Shown: one piece after another, positions 1 through 15,000 of the stretch
Position numbering within the stretch: the first letter of the stretch is position 1
How the letters are laid out: every line of letters begins with the position of its first letter
NCBI GenBank assembly: GCA_000827205.1
Contig: KN832555.1
Location: 229,701-293,700 of the forward strand
DNA from: Plicaturopsis crispa FD-325 SS-3
Taxonomy: Eukaryota; Basidiomycota; Agaricomycetes; Amylocorticiales; Amylocorticiaceae
Direction of reading: 5' to 3'
DNA length: 64,000 nucleotides
Notes under the pieces: model-generated
Told to the model about the DNA's origin: nothing
Databases searched by the model: none
What the model saw: the letters and a program-made list of their open reading frames with translations, nothing else
Position numbers and translations under genes: made by a program

Positions 1-351
1 ATCGCCTCTCCCCCATTAGCTCGCCGCCCTTGTATCTACGGATCCATTGTCCTATCCTATGTATTCCAGTTGAATGCAGCCTGTTTAACCCACATCCTTC
101 AATAATGGGTCGTAAAATAGAGGAAAATGAAATACATTCGGATCAAATTGAGCTGCCGTACCCACATGCCGTTTCTGCCTCGTGTCTGGCACAATGACCC
201 AGGGTTAAAACGAAGTTGCATCTGGGTTAAGTTTTCGACGATTTAACCCAGACGCCGAGGGTCCGCTTTCAACCTCGTTTTAACTTCATTTTGACCCGCA
301 CTTGATTTTCGCCGGGTCATCCCCAGTTTAGTACCGTGACCTCCCTGTGTA
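1..351 (-). repeat. Left copy of a 351-base inverted repeat (probable transposon end)
   Basis: This stretch is the exact reverse complement of 16580-16930 as far as I can compare by eye, with no mismatch. The copy begins at the first base of the window, so it may continue leftward. Its inner end reads CCTCCCTGTG followed by TA, matching TA then CACAGGGAGG at the other copy, which fits an element end next to a TA target-site duplication. A perfect hairpin (9-base arms CTGGGTTAA/TTAACCCAG) lies at 222-251. No coding potential is seen. Identity without divergence suggests recent movement or duplication. Confidence 0.9.
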
Positions 352-656
352 GTGACCTATTTTGTCGTCGATTATTCTTAGACGCTGCTGCGACGCTATA
401 CATAGTCATTTGGCACGTATCTACCGAGCAAATGAAAGTCGAGAAAGAGCTCGACACGGCAACGAGACGGAAGTATTTTGAAAATGCGGGGTCGAGCCCG
501 CGCCACGTGGTATGCGGACACACGCTGATAATTTAAAACTGAGGCTGCCAGTTTTTGCCTCTTGTTCTCAACGTTCTTCATCGTTGCACGCCGCTTTCTT
601 CATACGCCCTCTTGTCCTCTAATCCTCTCCCCCTGCCTCTCTACAAACCGCCGAAA

Positions 657-1533
657 ATGTTCTGCAAACTTAGGTTAGACACTTGTCTTGGGCTGGCGCG
701 TCCGTCTTGAGCTAATCCGACGTTTCGGCTTTTCAGTGCCCTCGTAGCTCTTGTGCCCTTGGTCAGCGCTCTGACGCTCTCGACGCCTGAAAATCTTACC
801 TCGGGAGGACCTGCTACCATCACCTGGACGAACGAGTCGGGCGACCCTTCGACTTTCTCGCTCGAGCTGGTCAACACGGTTTTCCACGACACCTTCGCCA
901 TCGCGAACAACGTCGTACCGGCGTCCGGCAGTATCACTATCAACCTGCCGAGTGTCCCTGCTCGGTAAGTAGGCTTGTTTGATGTGCGAGACGACGCGTT
1001 GAATTTCATCTCTCGTTCCCAGGGACGGTTACACCTTGGAGGCAGTCGACATCTCGTGAGAAATAACACCATTTGCATTGCACAATCTTTGGCATACTGA
1101 CATCTTGTACAGCAACATCAACAGCGTCCTCGCCACCTCGGGCTCGTTCACAATTGGAGCACAGTCGTCGAGCAGCGTCGCGTCGAGCACGTCCTCTTCC
1201 GCTGCGTCGTCGGCGTCGGGATCCGGCTCTGCCACCTCTTCCGGGTAAGCGCACTTCTCCAACATATTTTTTTTCTCACTGCATCCTTCTCACTCTGGGA
1301 TTTTTCCCATTTCCAGAAGCGTCGCAGCGACGACCACTTCTGCCTTTGGTCACACGACCACTGGGGCCGCTTCCTCGGCGGCGTCGTCGTCTGGCTCGGG
1401 CACGACCAGCGCAGCGAGTGCCGCAGCAAGCAACTTCAACGGAGCCTCGTCGTCCCTCAACTTCGGCGGTCCGGGCGCGTACGCCGTGGGCCTCCTCGCT
1501 GCAGTTGCAGGCACCTTCTTCGTCGCGTTCTAA
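657..1533 (+). CDS. Kre9/Knh1-like Ser/Thr-rich GPI-anchored cell-wall protein
   Basis: Predicted exons are 657-673, 737-964, 1023-1055, 1113-1244 and 1317-1533, giving 208 residues. The start is set by a good signal peptide (MFCKLSALVALVPLVSA) that spans the first intron. Residues about 19-95 form the small beta-sandwich of the Kre9/Knh1 (Ser-Thr-rich GPI-anchored) family, with TSGGPATITW near its start. About 100 Ser/Thr/Ala-rich residues follow, then a hydrophobic C-terminus ending in GTFFVAF, as expected for GPI-anchor addition. Family members sit in the plasma membrane or wall and are linked to beta-1,6-glucan assembly in yeast. The precise role here is inferred from family. The leader before the ATG is CT-rich, as in other genes of this window. 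Confidence 0.85.
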
Positions 1534-4214
1534 ACGCGTCGCATGTTCAGATCAGCATAGGGTGACGCGATGCCTCTCTATTTCTTCTTAAGAGATGTTT
1601 GGCGCGCGCCAATGGATTTTTGTCTCGGTTTTCTTGATGGCGTATTTTTGGACAGAACTTTTTACTTCACGTTATACGGAACGATACTTACATACGTGTC
1701 TTCCGCATCTTTTCCTCACCTCCGAGACAATCCCGTCATAAGTGTAGTGGTTTATCGCCCGTTATCTTGTCCACTCATTTGTTGCCATATAACCAAAAGA
1801 CAGTTTGACTGCATGTGCCGCGTGTCATCGAGTGTATTGCATGCAGCAGTGGCGTCGAAATTCAATGTGTTTGAATTGCAAATTGGGAGAGTGAGTAAAA
1901 TGGCATGTATGGTAGTCGGGTAGGTAGCGCTTCGATCATACACTTACCACTGCAACTTCTTTACAAGGCGGCTGAGCGGAAAATGGAGGGGAAATCAACC
2001 CGGGATGCCAATCAGGCGACGCATCTACGACTTCTGAGCATAACGCGTCGGTGCCCCAGCATGAGGATCCATAGCGAATGAAGCGCAGAAGTGCTGACGC
2101 GGAACAGACGCTGCCCGCATCCGTTCCATCGACGTAGGAAGACCGGTCCGTGTCGCGCATAGCATGGCGGTGACGCACATCGAAGGCGTTCGTTTTGTGC
2201 GCAGCCAGCCATGCAAGTGAGTTCGAAGGACATCCATCCGGAGAGAATGGGAAGAAGTTAGCGCTTTGGCAGTCAAGCCTCTCTGTTTCCTTTGATCCTG
2301 ATATCAACGTATCAAATCAGTGGCAGCCTAAAAGTAGGTCATCTCTCACCCCCCAGTTGGCCCTCTTACAGATCCGCCGCAATGGTGGATGAGTTTGGGC
2401 ATGTTGAAGACAGGAGTATTCGCTGAAGCATTCGGCGCGATTGTCTGGTCCGCCGCGGTAGTTGAAAATGATGTTAAAGCTTGAGTGCTTTGTGTTGATG
2501 TGGGGGGAGAGGTCCAAACAACACATTGACCCCACGAACGTTCATGGATCATGGAGTAGAGTTGGAATGGCGCGAGAGTGGTGTGGAGTCGTCGGGAATG
2601 TTTTCTGGCAATAAGAATATACCACCAGTAGGACATCGACATCTAGTGAGCTTACAAGACGCCTAAAGAACGCGAAGCCAGGTGTAAAACCGGACTGCAT
2701 GGTGAGAAGGTGGTCCTAAAAGCGCATATGCCGACGTGACCGGTTGACCGTCGAATCCCTACCCAATGCTCGCTCGAACCAGATAATCGCAGAACTCCGG
2801 ATTGTTGTGATCGATGGATTCAGAACGGATTCCTGCATGGCTGAACCATCGATAAGCCCCAGCGCCCTCGAAAGCTATTGCGGAGATCCCGGGACCGACA
2901 GCCATGTTATGACGCGCATGAGAGGCGCTGAGGCATTCCAACGCCGACGCCCAGGAATACAGCCAATCACCAGAAGCAGGGAAGTGGAACGGTCCGCCTC
3001 CGGAACGGGAAACAGTGTTGTCCATTTAATCGTAAAACTGGAAAAGAACAGTGAACACGTTGGAAGAGGCCCGTAGCGGCTAGGTAAAGCCTGACTGAGA
3101 ATTTTGACCGTTGAGATTTGAATGCAAAGAGAAGAGCCGGCTGAGGCTCGGTTGATCGTAGGTTCGTGCCTTGACGCTGACCGTAGCGTCTCGAAAAATC
3201 CCCCCAGTAAGGAAGGCAGGTAGCAGCGCTGAAATGTCGTGCATAGAAATGCAATAACCATTAGTGTTGACGTTCGTGAGAGTAAGGACTTGAGAAGGAG
3301 TCCCCCGGCGTGGCGCCAGACGATTGTAGCCACAGTGGAGCTGGCGTGCTCCGACACACGCTGTACAACACACCACGCGCCGACGGAGAGGCAGCCGTAC
3401 AAAGACGTACGTTTCGACACTAGAGTCCTCAGCGATGAGCAGGGCACGCATAACGGAAAAATACACCGTACGGGAATTGGGGGGAACATTGTCGGTGAGT
3501 TCACGATTCGCGGAACCGAGGAGAATTGATCTGTAGAATGGGTACGATCTCGAGTGGGCGACCCATGGGAGCCATCAATAGTAGGCCGCCGCGAGGAAAA
3601 GTCGCCGATGGAATAGATCTCGAGAGAATATGCGAGATCCTGCGGGAACCGATGAGCAAAGTAGCATTGAAAAATCCTAAAACAATGCTCACGAGACACC
3701 ATGAGCGAGAAAACGAATTCTGAAGTTCTAGAATACATTACCTATACGGGCAGTATGTATTTGTAGCCTAGCCGCGTTGGCAACATGATGGTCCCGCACG
3801 GAGCTCGAAGATGTGGCGTCCTGGACCGGTCATTGAAATGTGACATGGTCCTCGTCGACAAATATCCCCATTTCTCGGCACGAGGGAGAAGACAGTTTAG
3901 TCTTGGCGAGTAGGTTTTTCTGAGTCGGGAAAAACCATAGAAGATCCGAGGCAAAATTGAGCGCCTGCAAAAAATATAGCGTCATCGATGATTGCGAAGA
4001 AGTTTGTAGAAACGTATTCTTACTGTGAGTTCACCTGTCAGAAATTGCAGGGTCAGCTAGTATGAGGAGAGCCTAAGGACGCGCCTTCGTCAATGCCGCA
4101 GGCACACAGCCTCAGATGTAGCACGGCGCAGGAAATAAATATGAATCCATTGTTGATACACCCTTGACACAGATAACATACAAACTGACCAACTGACCAG
4201 AAAGGCGGTCGAGA
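1534..4214. other. 2.7 kb without a solvable gene; coding-like stretch on the minus strand at about 2.0-4.0 kb
   Basis: No ORF here resembles a family I know. The minus strand is unusually open: one 287-codon frame spans 2875-3738 and shorter open frames overlap it. Intron-like blocks with good ends are visible on that strand, for example a 50-base GTACGT...ACAG block around 3361-3410 and GTAAGA...TTTTTTGCAG around 3966-4022. I could not chain these into a continuous sensible protein. It may be a rapidly evolving intron-rich gene or a decayed one. The first 350 bases after 1533 look like ordinary 3' flank. Confidence 0.4.
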
Positions 4215-5501
4215 TTAGAGACGAATCACGCCAGCTTTTGACCCCGCACCCCCGTCGCCGGCTGGCGTGTGGGGCGGTGTTTGCGACAGTGCTTCTGAGG
4301 TACCACTCCCTAACGCGCCCTCTTCCGTCGCGTCGAGCATCGCTTCCTCCTCTTCAATGGTTGGAGGAACACGGGGACCAGAATTCCCCCTTCCACGGCC
4401 TCTTCCTGCGGGGCGGAGATTCCTGTCGGCAGGGGCCGGGTTGCTACCGCTCCAGTGGTGCGAGTTTGGATTCAAGCCGCGTCCAAAGCCGTCACGAGCG
4501 CCTACTACAGCGCCGGTGAAAGAGTCCGTAATCCATCCCATAACGGCGCGCGCAAAGGCGGGTGTGTAGTCCGGAATTTGATCTGGTCCGCGGCGCTGAA
4601 GCGCATATCGGTTGTACAGTGTTCCCAATACTGTATACAGCATCAGGAAGATGAGTAGACTGCCAGATATTGGGTGTCAGTTAAAGCGGCAAATAATGCA
4701 AGGGAGTTGCACTATTACGAACATCACAACCAGGATCGCAAACAGCCCCATGCGACCTCCCATCTCACCAGCTTCACAAGCAAACTATGGATACAGTCAA
4801 TACCATTGAAACACGGGAGAAAAACACCATGGTACAAACATGCGTGCGCCATTCAATCACAAAAGCACATGCATCGTTGTCATTGCCTGGTGGCAATTGC
4901 GCTACAAGCTCGGGTTTCCCTGTCATGCAACGGGGGTTGAGAGTTGAGAAGAAGGCACGGAAATGAATTACGCGTACCTGCAGCAAATACAGAGAGGTCA
5001 CAGACAAATTCAATCACTGTCGATGCATGCACGCCGTCTGTGTTTGCACATTGCGAGCCATTCGAGAGGGTTATCACTGGGCGACCATTCTTCAAGTCTA
5101 GAGTTGTATTGGAGACACTTGAGTTGAAACCGTTAGAGTAGGTATTTGAGAAGGGCGTTATGTACTTACCCGATAGAAAAATCGCCATGGTCTCTCCGGA
5201 TGTATCCCGCGACGGTTTCTGGATGAGGTAGGTGCCAAACTTCGTGTGCTACAGGCCTGCAGACGTTGAGCACAAAGTCATGTCCACCTGGAGTCTTGAA
5301 CTCATAGTCCTTGCTGCGAAATATTCAGTACATGTCGCGCTGTAAGCGTCTCACTGTGTACGCAGCCCACCTGGCTTTGAGCGGGTTGAGGTCATAGAAC
5401 TTGTCTCCATCGTGTATCGTACACGGTTTCTCATCGGCCAAGGCGCAAAAACAGCATAATAGACAGCACAAGACAAGATACAGCGTTTGCCGTTGCAGCA
5501 T
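4215..5501 (-). CDS. Mannose-6-phosphate-receptor-homology (MRH) type I membrane protein, Mrl1/CD-MPR-like
   Basis: Predicted exons on the minus strand are 5371-5501, 5170-5313, 4978-5117, 4836-4919, 4723-4771 and 4215-4659, summing to 331 codons. An N-terminal signal sequence (LYLVLCCLLCCFCALA) is followed by a lumenal domain with the MRH pattern: CTIHDG, YEFKTPGG, LNVCRP, LSNGSQC and VIEFVCD, then IEWRTH. One membrane helix (LFAILVVILLIFLMLYTVLG) leads into YNRYALQRRG and an acidic, Gly/Pro-rich cytoplasmic tail of about 110 residues. The family sorts glycosylated hydrolases or other cargo between Golgi, endosome and vacuole. Atg27 shares the fold and is the main alternative; I favour Mrl1/CD-MPR because of the juxtamembrane sequence. 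The splice joining the MRH domain to the helix is the least certain. Confidence 0.8.
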
Positions 5502-5649
5502 AATATTAAACCGATATGTTACGAGGAAATGTCAGGGACTTGGGAGACAGGGTATGCGCGCAAGGAGACTGGCTACACGCGCTTCCGATGGCCGACGCCG
5601 ACTGTTCGGCGTGTTTATCCGCTTGTCGTCGTTCTCCTCGACCACCACC

Positions 5650-7785
<2,136 letters not shown>

Positions 7786-8076
7786 GCAGTTCTGGTGTGT
7801 TATTTTTATACAGCAAAATATATCTCTGGGTTCAACCTAAGCCGTGTTCCCGAGCTATCCTGAGGTCTCCTATGCTGTCAAAGTTACTCGAGTTTCCACA
7901 ATTTCACCCTTTCGAACTTGAGAGGAGAGGCTGATGGCAAACAAACCAAAACAACACCTAGCGTTCAAGTCTGTTCAAGTTCTTGCAAGCTGCGTTATAC
8001 GCTCAGAGAATATATTGGCTGCCGATATGAACACGCCAAGGTCTAAGACAACAGAAGTGCCCACACAACGTCCCCG

Positions 8077-11000
8077 TCACAGGCCCAACTCTTCCATGAT
8101 GTTTTGCCAATTGACGTCCACAGCTGGGTCAGATCCGTATGTGGTGTTCGAGTGAATAGCATCTCCCTCGGGCCACTCCGGGGCAAACGACGGTTCCCAG
8201 TCGCCCTGCGGATTGTCGACGCCCAACGCGTTGGCGCCGGGAAACTGGAATCCAGGTGGCACCTGCTGAGGATACGGAAAGTCGAACCGCGCGTTGTAAT
8301 TCGTCATGTGCACATCCAGTCCGTCGAACATGCGCATGTCCTGTGCGATCGTCGGGTGCAGGTGGTCGATGCCCGCGACGAAATGCGGCGCGAGGTGCAA
8401 TGCCTCCTCGGCACTGAGCTGCGTGGGCGGTGTTTGCTCGGAGGATACAAAATGCGTGCCGCCGCCAAAGCGGTCAAGCTCGTCAGGCGTCAGACTTGTC
8501 GTGTCGGACGGCGGGCAACCCACGGATTCACGCGCCTTCCGCTGCAGTTTTCGGATGGTGTCCTACGAGAGACATGAGTGTTTTCGAATTCAGAACGGGA
8601 TACGTATTTACCAGGTTGTGCGCGGCTCCTGGTGATCTGGCGGCACTCGCTTCGAATGCCTCAGTAATGGTATCAAGCTCCTTCAGTGCACTTGTTGTTA
8701 GACTTGAGCACGGAGAACGCGTGACGAGGATGCACATAACAATCTACGAAAGTTCAATCAGCACTACAAGATCAATACAAGTAGCCAAAAAACTAACCGC
8801 AGCGGAGAGGGCCATGGACCAAATTCGGCCGATTCGCTCTATTTCCTGAGCCGCGTCCTTGACGGGTATTACAATGGCCTCGATTATCCGCCATGCGGAT
8901 CTGTACGTTGCCATGACGGACGGTCCGTATTTGTGTTTCAGCAAGTCAAGCGGTAGTTCCCGCAAAGCACAGCTGAAGTACGGCCGGTGCAAGTTAAGCA
9001 ACGCTATACAGTACTTCAATCAGCCCAAGTCCTGGAATACTTGTCTCTTGAGATACGCACTCCATTCTTTGCAGGTGAGGACATTCCAGCGCTGTACTGC
9101 TAACGCAGGATCGACCTTCTTGTCACAGACAGGCCGAAGATGCTGTGGCACAGGAAAGTCGCGTACTTTGCGATCCAGCTCGAGGATTGTACCGTACGGC
9201 GGACGTTTTGCACTGAACGCAGTCGCAATGAGTGGATGCATGATTAGTCTGGTGTACTGCCAAGTCCAGGTGGTGTCTATGCACCCAGGTTAGTTGCGCA
9301 GAAATGAGCACTACAACGCGTAGAAACTTACATCCCATTTCCCTGCTTCCATCCTCGTGAGTAACTTCAGTTGGGTCTTCGGCCATTGCGCAGTCAACGT
9401 AGTTGAGGGTCATGAACGGCGGCCTGCCGAAGCTGAAGCTCTGCATAACAGAATATATTAGCTGATAGGTAGGCGGATCCGTCAAATGGGATGCATACCA
9501 GCCAGTTGTCCAAAACAAATAGCTGCCAGAAGACGCGGTTGCGCCTGTCGTTCGTAGTCTTGTCCAATTTCCAACGGGCACTATTCAGGTCTGGTGGGGG
9601 ATAGAGAGTATAGGGCGTATGCTCGTTTAGTTAGAGCGCAGCGTAGGGTAGAAAGATGACGTACGAAGACCGATCTATAGTGCAGGAAAGGCATCAATAA
9701 CAAATATAAATGGCAAACCTATAAAAACCGCACCGAATGTGCCATAGAAACGGCGAGGCCGAGAAACATCCAGGATGTCGAGATGCCTTTGAGCTCCGTG
9801 TCACTTGACCCAGAGTAATGCGCGAAATGTATCTGATGTCCAAACGAGAGTGAGCATTTTTTTTCGGCTATCGAGGGCGACGTAGACTTGCCATGACTTG
9901 TACAGATACTAGGGTAAGGTGCGATAGCGGGGGCAGAAAATGCCAGGAACACCACGCTAACACGGAGTACTCTTGGGATTCGCTAGAATTCGGGGGTTGG
10001 GAGGGGTCTTGATGGGCAGCGAGGGCAAATACGATGAACAAGAGGGCGAGTGAATGCAAGTTTTTCAGCTCGTTTACAGATCTTCGAAATATCATCTGAT
10101 TAATCTGAATGTTGAAAACTGTCTCGTCGACGTACCGGGCACTATAAACAGCCAGTAGGTGATCATCCAGCAGCTCCTCCCGCAGAAGTGGGCTCCACCT
10201 GATGTTCACCGCTAATTAGCAGTACACACAAATTGAAAGCTGATGGCGACGCACGTATACTGCCCGGTTTCAAGGTAGATGGTACATAGGCGAATGGCTT
10301 CTGGCAGCGATGGCAGCATCGAGAACACTTCCTCCTTCAAGAGTGGATCGTTGAAGGGTTTGTCCATCCCAATCATCCCGGCATTTAACAGGCGTGGAGA
10401 CAAGCGCGGTAGGGATACATCGGCACAAGTTGTCAGGGCGTTCGGTATCTGGGGGGAGAAGTTGGTGAATCCAGCCGTTCGAAAAATTGTTGGCGAAAAC
10501 TCACATTGACGAGATACTTTGCCGCACGGGTTAGCATTCGAGACGTACCAAATCATCTGCCACACACCTCAGACCGCGACGATTGTCCTAGAAATGTAGT
10601 TTCCCCGCAGGGACCGATTCGCAGCGTGCCTAGGTTATTTCATATGAGACATCTTCGCAATATCAGTTGACTATAGTATTACCGAATGAATCGGCAAGTT
10701 GCTCCTCGGCATTGGACGCGTCGGACAGCGTGGTCACAGAGGGGATGCTCGGAAGAGGCGGTGTGGACGACGCCGTTGAGGGGTCACTTGAAGGTTGACT
10801 CGAAGAATTCTGGGGTCGCGAGCCATGGTGCGTGAATGAAACATTCTTTAATTGTAGGAGATCCTCGTGTAGCAGTGGGTGTTTCTGACTCGATACTTTT
10901 TCCTGGAGGGTTTTGAGCGCATCCTCTAACTCCCGTACACGAGCACTGAGCCGTCGTATATGCTCGTGTAGTTGCGGCGTGTTTGCGAGTACAAGGCTAT

Positions 11001-11412
11001 ATGTGCATGAGTTCTAACGCCATTCTTCGAAAACGACAGTCTCACCGGCTACCCTTTCCTGCGGTGAGGGTTCCTAGAAATACGCTTTATAAGCGATGCG
11101 TTTCTTGAAGTCGCTCAATCCCTGGTAGCGACACACCTGATGGACAAATTACTTCGCAACCGCGCTTCAAGCAGCTTTCGCAAGGAATCTACGGCACCGT
11201 TGTAGACATTTTAATAGAGGATCAAATCCTCGAGCAAGTAAGACGGACTTTCTTGTCGCATTTCAGTTTTAATCTGTATGGTGTCGTCAATTAAAATGCT
11301 AGCACGGGAGGTTGGAAGAAACGTCCTACCTCCTGCATTCCGCACACGAGGTAGGGGCCCTTCCGGGTCTGCGGCGCATATTTTGTGGTCTGTCCTGTTC
11401 GTTCAAGGACAT
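8077..11412 (-). CDS. Zn2Cys6 fungal transcription factor with fungal-specific TF domain (PF04082)
   Basis: Minus-strand multi-exon gene. The first exons (11330-11412, 11249-11273, 11137-11188, 11046-11073) encode a Gal4-type zinc cluster with six Cys: SCAECRRLKLKC then PCESCLKRGC and VICP. A coiled-coil dimerisation region follows (LHEHIRRLSARVRELEDAL, exon 10683-10996), then a Ser/Pro-rich linker. The PF04082 domain has HSLALLFIVFA, WMFLGLAVSMAHS, FGRPPFMTLNYVDC and TILELDRKVRDFPVP. The C-terminus is acidic and aromatic (EWPEGDAIHS to IMEELGL). The more upstream of two in-frame ATGs is used. Exons as short as 12 bases (10505-10516) and one GC-AG intron are inferred. It should act in the nucleus on CGG-type sites; its target pathway cannot be told from context. 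Confidence 0.88.
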
Positions 11413-12012
11413 ATAAACGTAGGCGGGTCAAACTGCTGTTCACAAACGAAGATTGCTTCAGTTTCAGACAAGTCCCAAACGCTCAAGGCAGCGCGTGTAA
11501 GACGTAGGAAGCAACGTTTGCAAACGCTTGGTCCAAGTCTCGTCAAGTTCCATATAATTCTTAGGGGTAAAAGCGACTACAACATAACTTACTAAGCCGG
11601 ACACCGAATATTGACCAAAATTTGGACGACATCGTTGCCACGCTAATCAGGGAATCAGGCCGACAACCGCGGTCCATTCATAGTTGCCGCATACGTGCGT
11701 GGTTGACCGGAGGCTAGGATTGCGGTGGATAGCGCAGAAAAACATATACATTTTGGAACGAGATCCAGAAAAAACCAACGAAAGCGCTACTGCTTGGAGC
11801 AAGCCGCTGGCTGAGAACTCTCCGTAAATCCGTGTCATGATGTGGCCTACACGAAGCTCTATGTGTGAAGCATGCAATGATTGCACTCTACCGCGAAGAG
11901 CGGAGACAGGCGTCGTGGATGATAACACCGTACAATCCATCGAACGACAGTCGGCCTACCTTACAAACGCGGACACGATGCCTATCGGCACAGCAAGTCC
12001 GGAGAAAACAGA
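11413..12012. other. Intergenic, 600 bases; nothing recognised
   Basis: This lies between the start of the transcription-factor gene and the end of UTP14, both on the minus strand, so it should hold the promoter of the former and the 3' UTR of the latter. I see no RNA gene or convincing ORF. Confidence 0.5.
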
Positions 12013-15000
12013 CTAGAACATCTTTTCTAACGGGTTGATAATAGTGCCCATCTAATGTCCAAACCGTTAGGAGCAGCACTTTCCCGCCGACATTGCGACG
12101 CACCTTTTTGACGACCTTCGGTAGCGTACCGCGCTGGAAGCCCACTCGAGTATTCCACTCAGTTCCTAGCGGCGTCTCCATGGTCCGCTCAAATTGAGCT
12201 TTGCTCGTGTACGGGTATGGCAGGTCCTTGACCAAGTATTTCGCTGCCTTCTTGTCCCGCTTCTCGGAGATGATGACATGCGCCTTGTTGTAATCTGCTC
12301 GAGTTGTCGGATCGACACCCGCAACCTTCTTTATCAGGTGCGGTCGAGGTGCCTGTTTCTTTGTACCAGCACCGCCCCACGAGCCCTGGCAGAGAAATTA
12401 AGTGTTGGTCAGAACAGGCCGAAAGGGCATCGAGGAAAAATGACATACCCATCCAGGAAGGGTGGTGTCCACCTCGCGAGGAGCATCCGCCTCAATCTCC
12501 TGCCGCTTCGCTTCTTGGAAAGACTACGACAGTGAACTGATCTGTTAGAGTTTTAGAGGGGACGCGGACTGATTGACTTGCCTGCACAACATTGTCACCG
12601 GCAAACGCGCGAGCTACGAGGTCGCGTTGCTCGAACGCTCTTATGCCCTTGGCCTTCCCTTTGCCTTTGCGGTCCAAGGTATTCTCCTGTTCCTCGAGCT
12701 CGCTGTTTTCGTCGTCGTCGTCGTCGGCAGCCACGTCCCGTTGCCTCGAGGGCCCAGGCACATTCAGGGCCATAACGTTGTCCATAGCAATCTCGACGAC
12801 GGCGTCTTCCTTGGCCTTCTCGCGCTCCTCGTCTTTCTTCTGCCCCTGTTTCTTGAGCTTGTTCTTCGATTTCTCGACGCCGGTACTATTCTTCCCCACG
12901 ACCAACTCGTTGGCTTTTCGCGGAGCCTTCACAGCGGCGCCAGAGCGCGGGACGAGCCACGGATTCGATGCGTCGGGAGGCGACATGGGTGGCCGCGCTG
13001 CGCCTGACTTCGAGATGGACGTCGGCTGGAAATCAGGAGGCGGGGAGTTGAGAACCACGTCTGTGGATTTGAGGGTGACGCTCGACGCATCCGATACTGA
13101 CGGCGGTGGTCGTACGAGTTTCACGCCCGACTGGATGGGTATGGTGTCAATATATATCGAGCAAAAATCAAAGATCGAATAACGCACGTTTGGCCCGGGG
13201 CGATAGACTACACGTCCGCCCGTCCTCTCCACGGCAGTTTGCCCGTCGACGTCTTGAGCATCTTCTGCACCACTTTCTGATCCATGTGCACCCGCCATCT
13301 CCTTGAGAAAATCGTCAGCAACCTCATCAGCCCGTCGCTGCTCGCGGGTCATCGCCTCTTTCATGAAGTTCATCTCGAAAATGCTCTTGCTGCCGCCCGC
13401 AGGCGCTTCGGGAGTTTCAGTCCTAAGTGCCGAGAGCTCCTCAAAAGCGCCTTTCCTGATCGCGTCCGCATCTTCATCCGAGTCACTCGCGCTCTCATCG
13501 TCCTCATCCCCGCTCGCATTCCGCCTTTGGATCTTCTTCCGCAGCTGCTCTCCCCTCTGCAGCATCTCCGCAATATCCCTGCGCTCCCCACCATCCAGCT
13601 CCGCCTTCCCCTTCAGCCCCCGCGCCCACTTCCCGGTATTCTTGTGCCTCAGCGTCGCGCGCTCCCGCGCCCGCTCGACCTCGCGCTTCATCCGCGTCTC
13701 TTCGTCGTCTTCGTCGCCCTCTTCATCCAGCTTCGCCGCGAGCTTCGCGCGCTCCTTCTTCTTGATGCGGCGGTACGTCTTGCTCTTGATCTTCGCGACG
13801 CGCTTCGCCTTGACCTCCGCGCGGAACATCAACTCGCGCATCTTCCCCAGCTCTGCGCGCCGCGCCGCGACCTCCTCGACTGTCAGGTGGTTCATTTTCA
13901 GCGCCTCCGTGCCCTGGATGTCCTCGTCCCGCAGCTTCGCCGATTTGAGCAGCCGGTCGATCGAGCTCTCGAGCTCCGTGGTGGGCTGAGCGCGGGTTTA
14001 GTCGATGAAATAGAGTATGTAGAGGCATACACACCTTAAATTTAGCCGCGAGCTCAAGGTTCGACACTTTGCTCGCGGGCTCCGCTTGCAATGGGAAACT
14101 GAGGTGTTCGGCCTGATACAAAATATGTTAGTAGCTGAGAGAACGGCAAAAAAGCCTATCGCGCACCTCCTTGATCCGCTTCATAGTGTCCTTCCATTTG
14201 TCCACCTCTTCTTTCGTCTGTTCGTATGCAGCCTCGCGGTCGAGCCGTTCCTGTGTGCGCTGGGGAAGCGGCGCGGATAGCGTCTGCGCACCGCTAGACG
14301 ACGCCAATGTCTTTGCGGACTTCTTCAATGAGAGAAGGTGGGCAGATTGCGAGGCCAAGGGCGCCAGGAGGTCGTCCAGGCGCAGTTTGCTCGAGCCTAG
14401 GAAACCGCTTTAGCAAAGGGGCTAGTGAGTGATGAGGGAGTGCGAACCGGACGTCTGAGCACCAAACTCAGTCTCCTCGCCCGCCTCTGTGCGCTCCGCG
14501 ATTATCCGCCGCTTTGCCTTGCGGGGGGCCGCGTCGTCGGCAGTGTCCTCGACTTTACGCTTTTTTGCAGGATCGAGGCCGGAGATGTAGGCTTCGAGTT
14601 CTTGCAGGGCGGCGGGCGCGACTTCGTCTGCGTCGGAGGCTGATAGGTGATCGTCGTCCTCGTCTTCGTCTATGCTCGACTCCTCACTATCCTCCTCATC
14701 CTCGTCTTCATCCTCATCGACCTCCATGCGCTCGGCCTTAGATTTTGGCCTCTTCTTGCGATCGTCCGCCTCTGCATCGCTACCATTATCCACCTCGCCT
14801 TTCCCGTCGAGTACATCCAGAATATCGATGAATTCGTCGGAATCTCCCTCTTCCTCTTCCTCCTCTGAGTCGCCGTCTTCCTCCATGTCCTCGTCTGACG
14901 CCTCTTCATCGTCATCCTCATTGAGGTCAATATCGACGAAGTGAACCGCTGCCTTTGATTTTTTGGGCTTATGTGCAGAGTTTTTGCCCTTCTGTAGATG

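Noticed and set aside
1-351. Solo long terminal repeat of a retroelement
   Set aside because: The visible inner end is not TG...CA, the flank suggests a TA duplication, and the related right-hand end points to inverted rather than direct terminal repeats.
3140-3200. tRNA-like B box (GGTTCGTGCC) on the plus strand
   Set aside because: No matching A box or acceptor stem at the required spacing.
13303-13989. 228-codon Ser-rich plus-strand ORF, and similar long ORFs across 12.5-15.4 kb
   Set aside because: These are antisense shadows of the UTP14 exons; acidic and basic codon runs read as Ser/Arg on the other strand.
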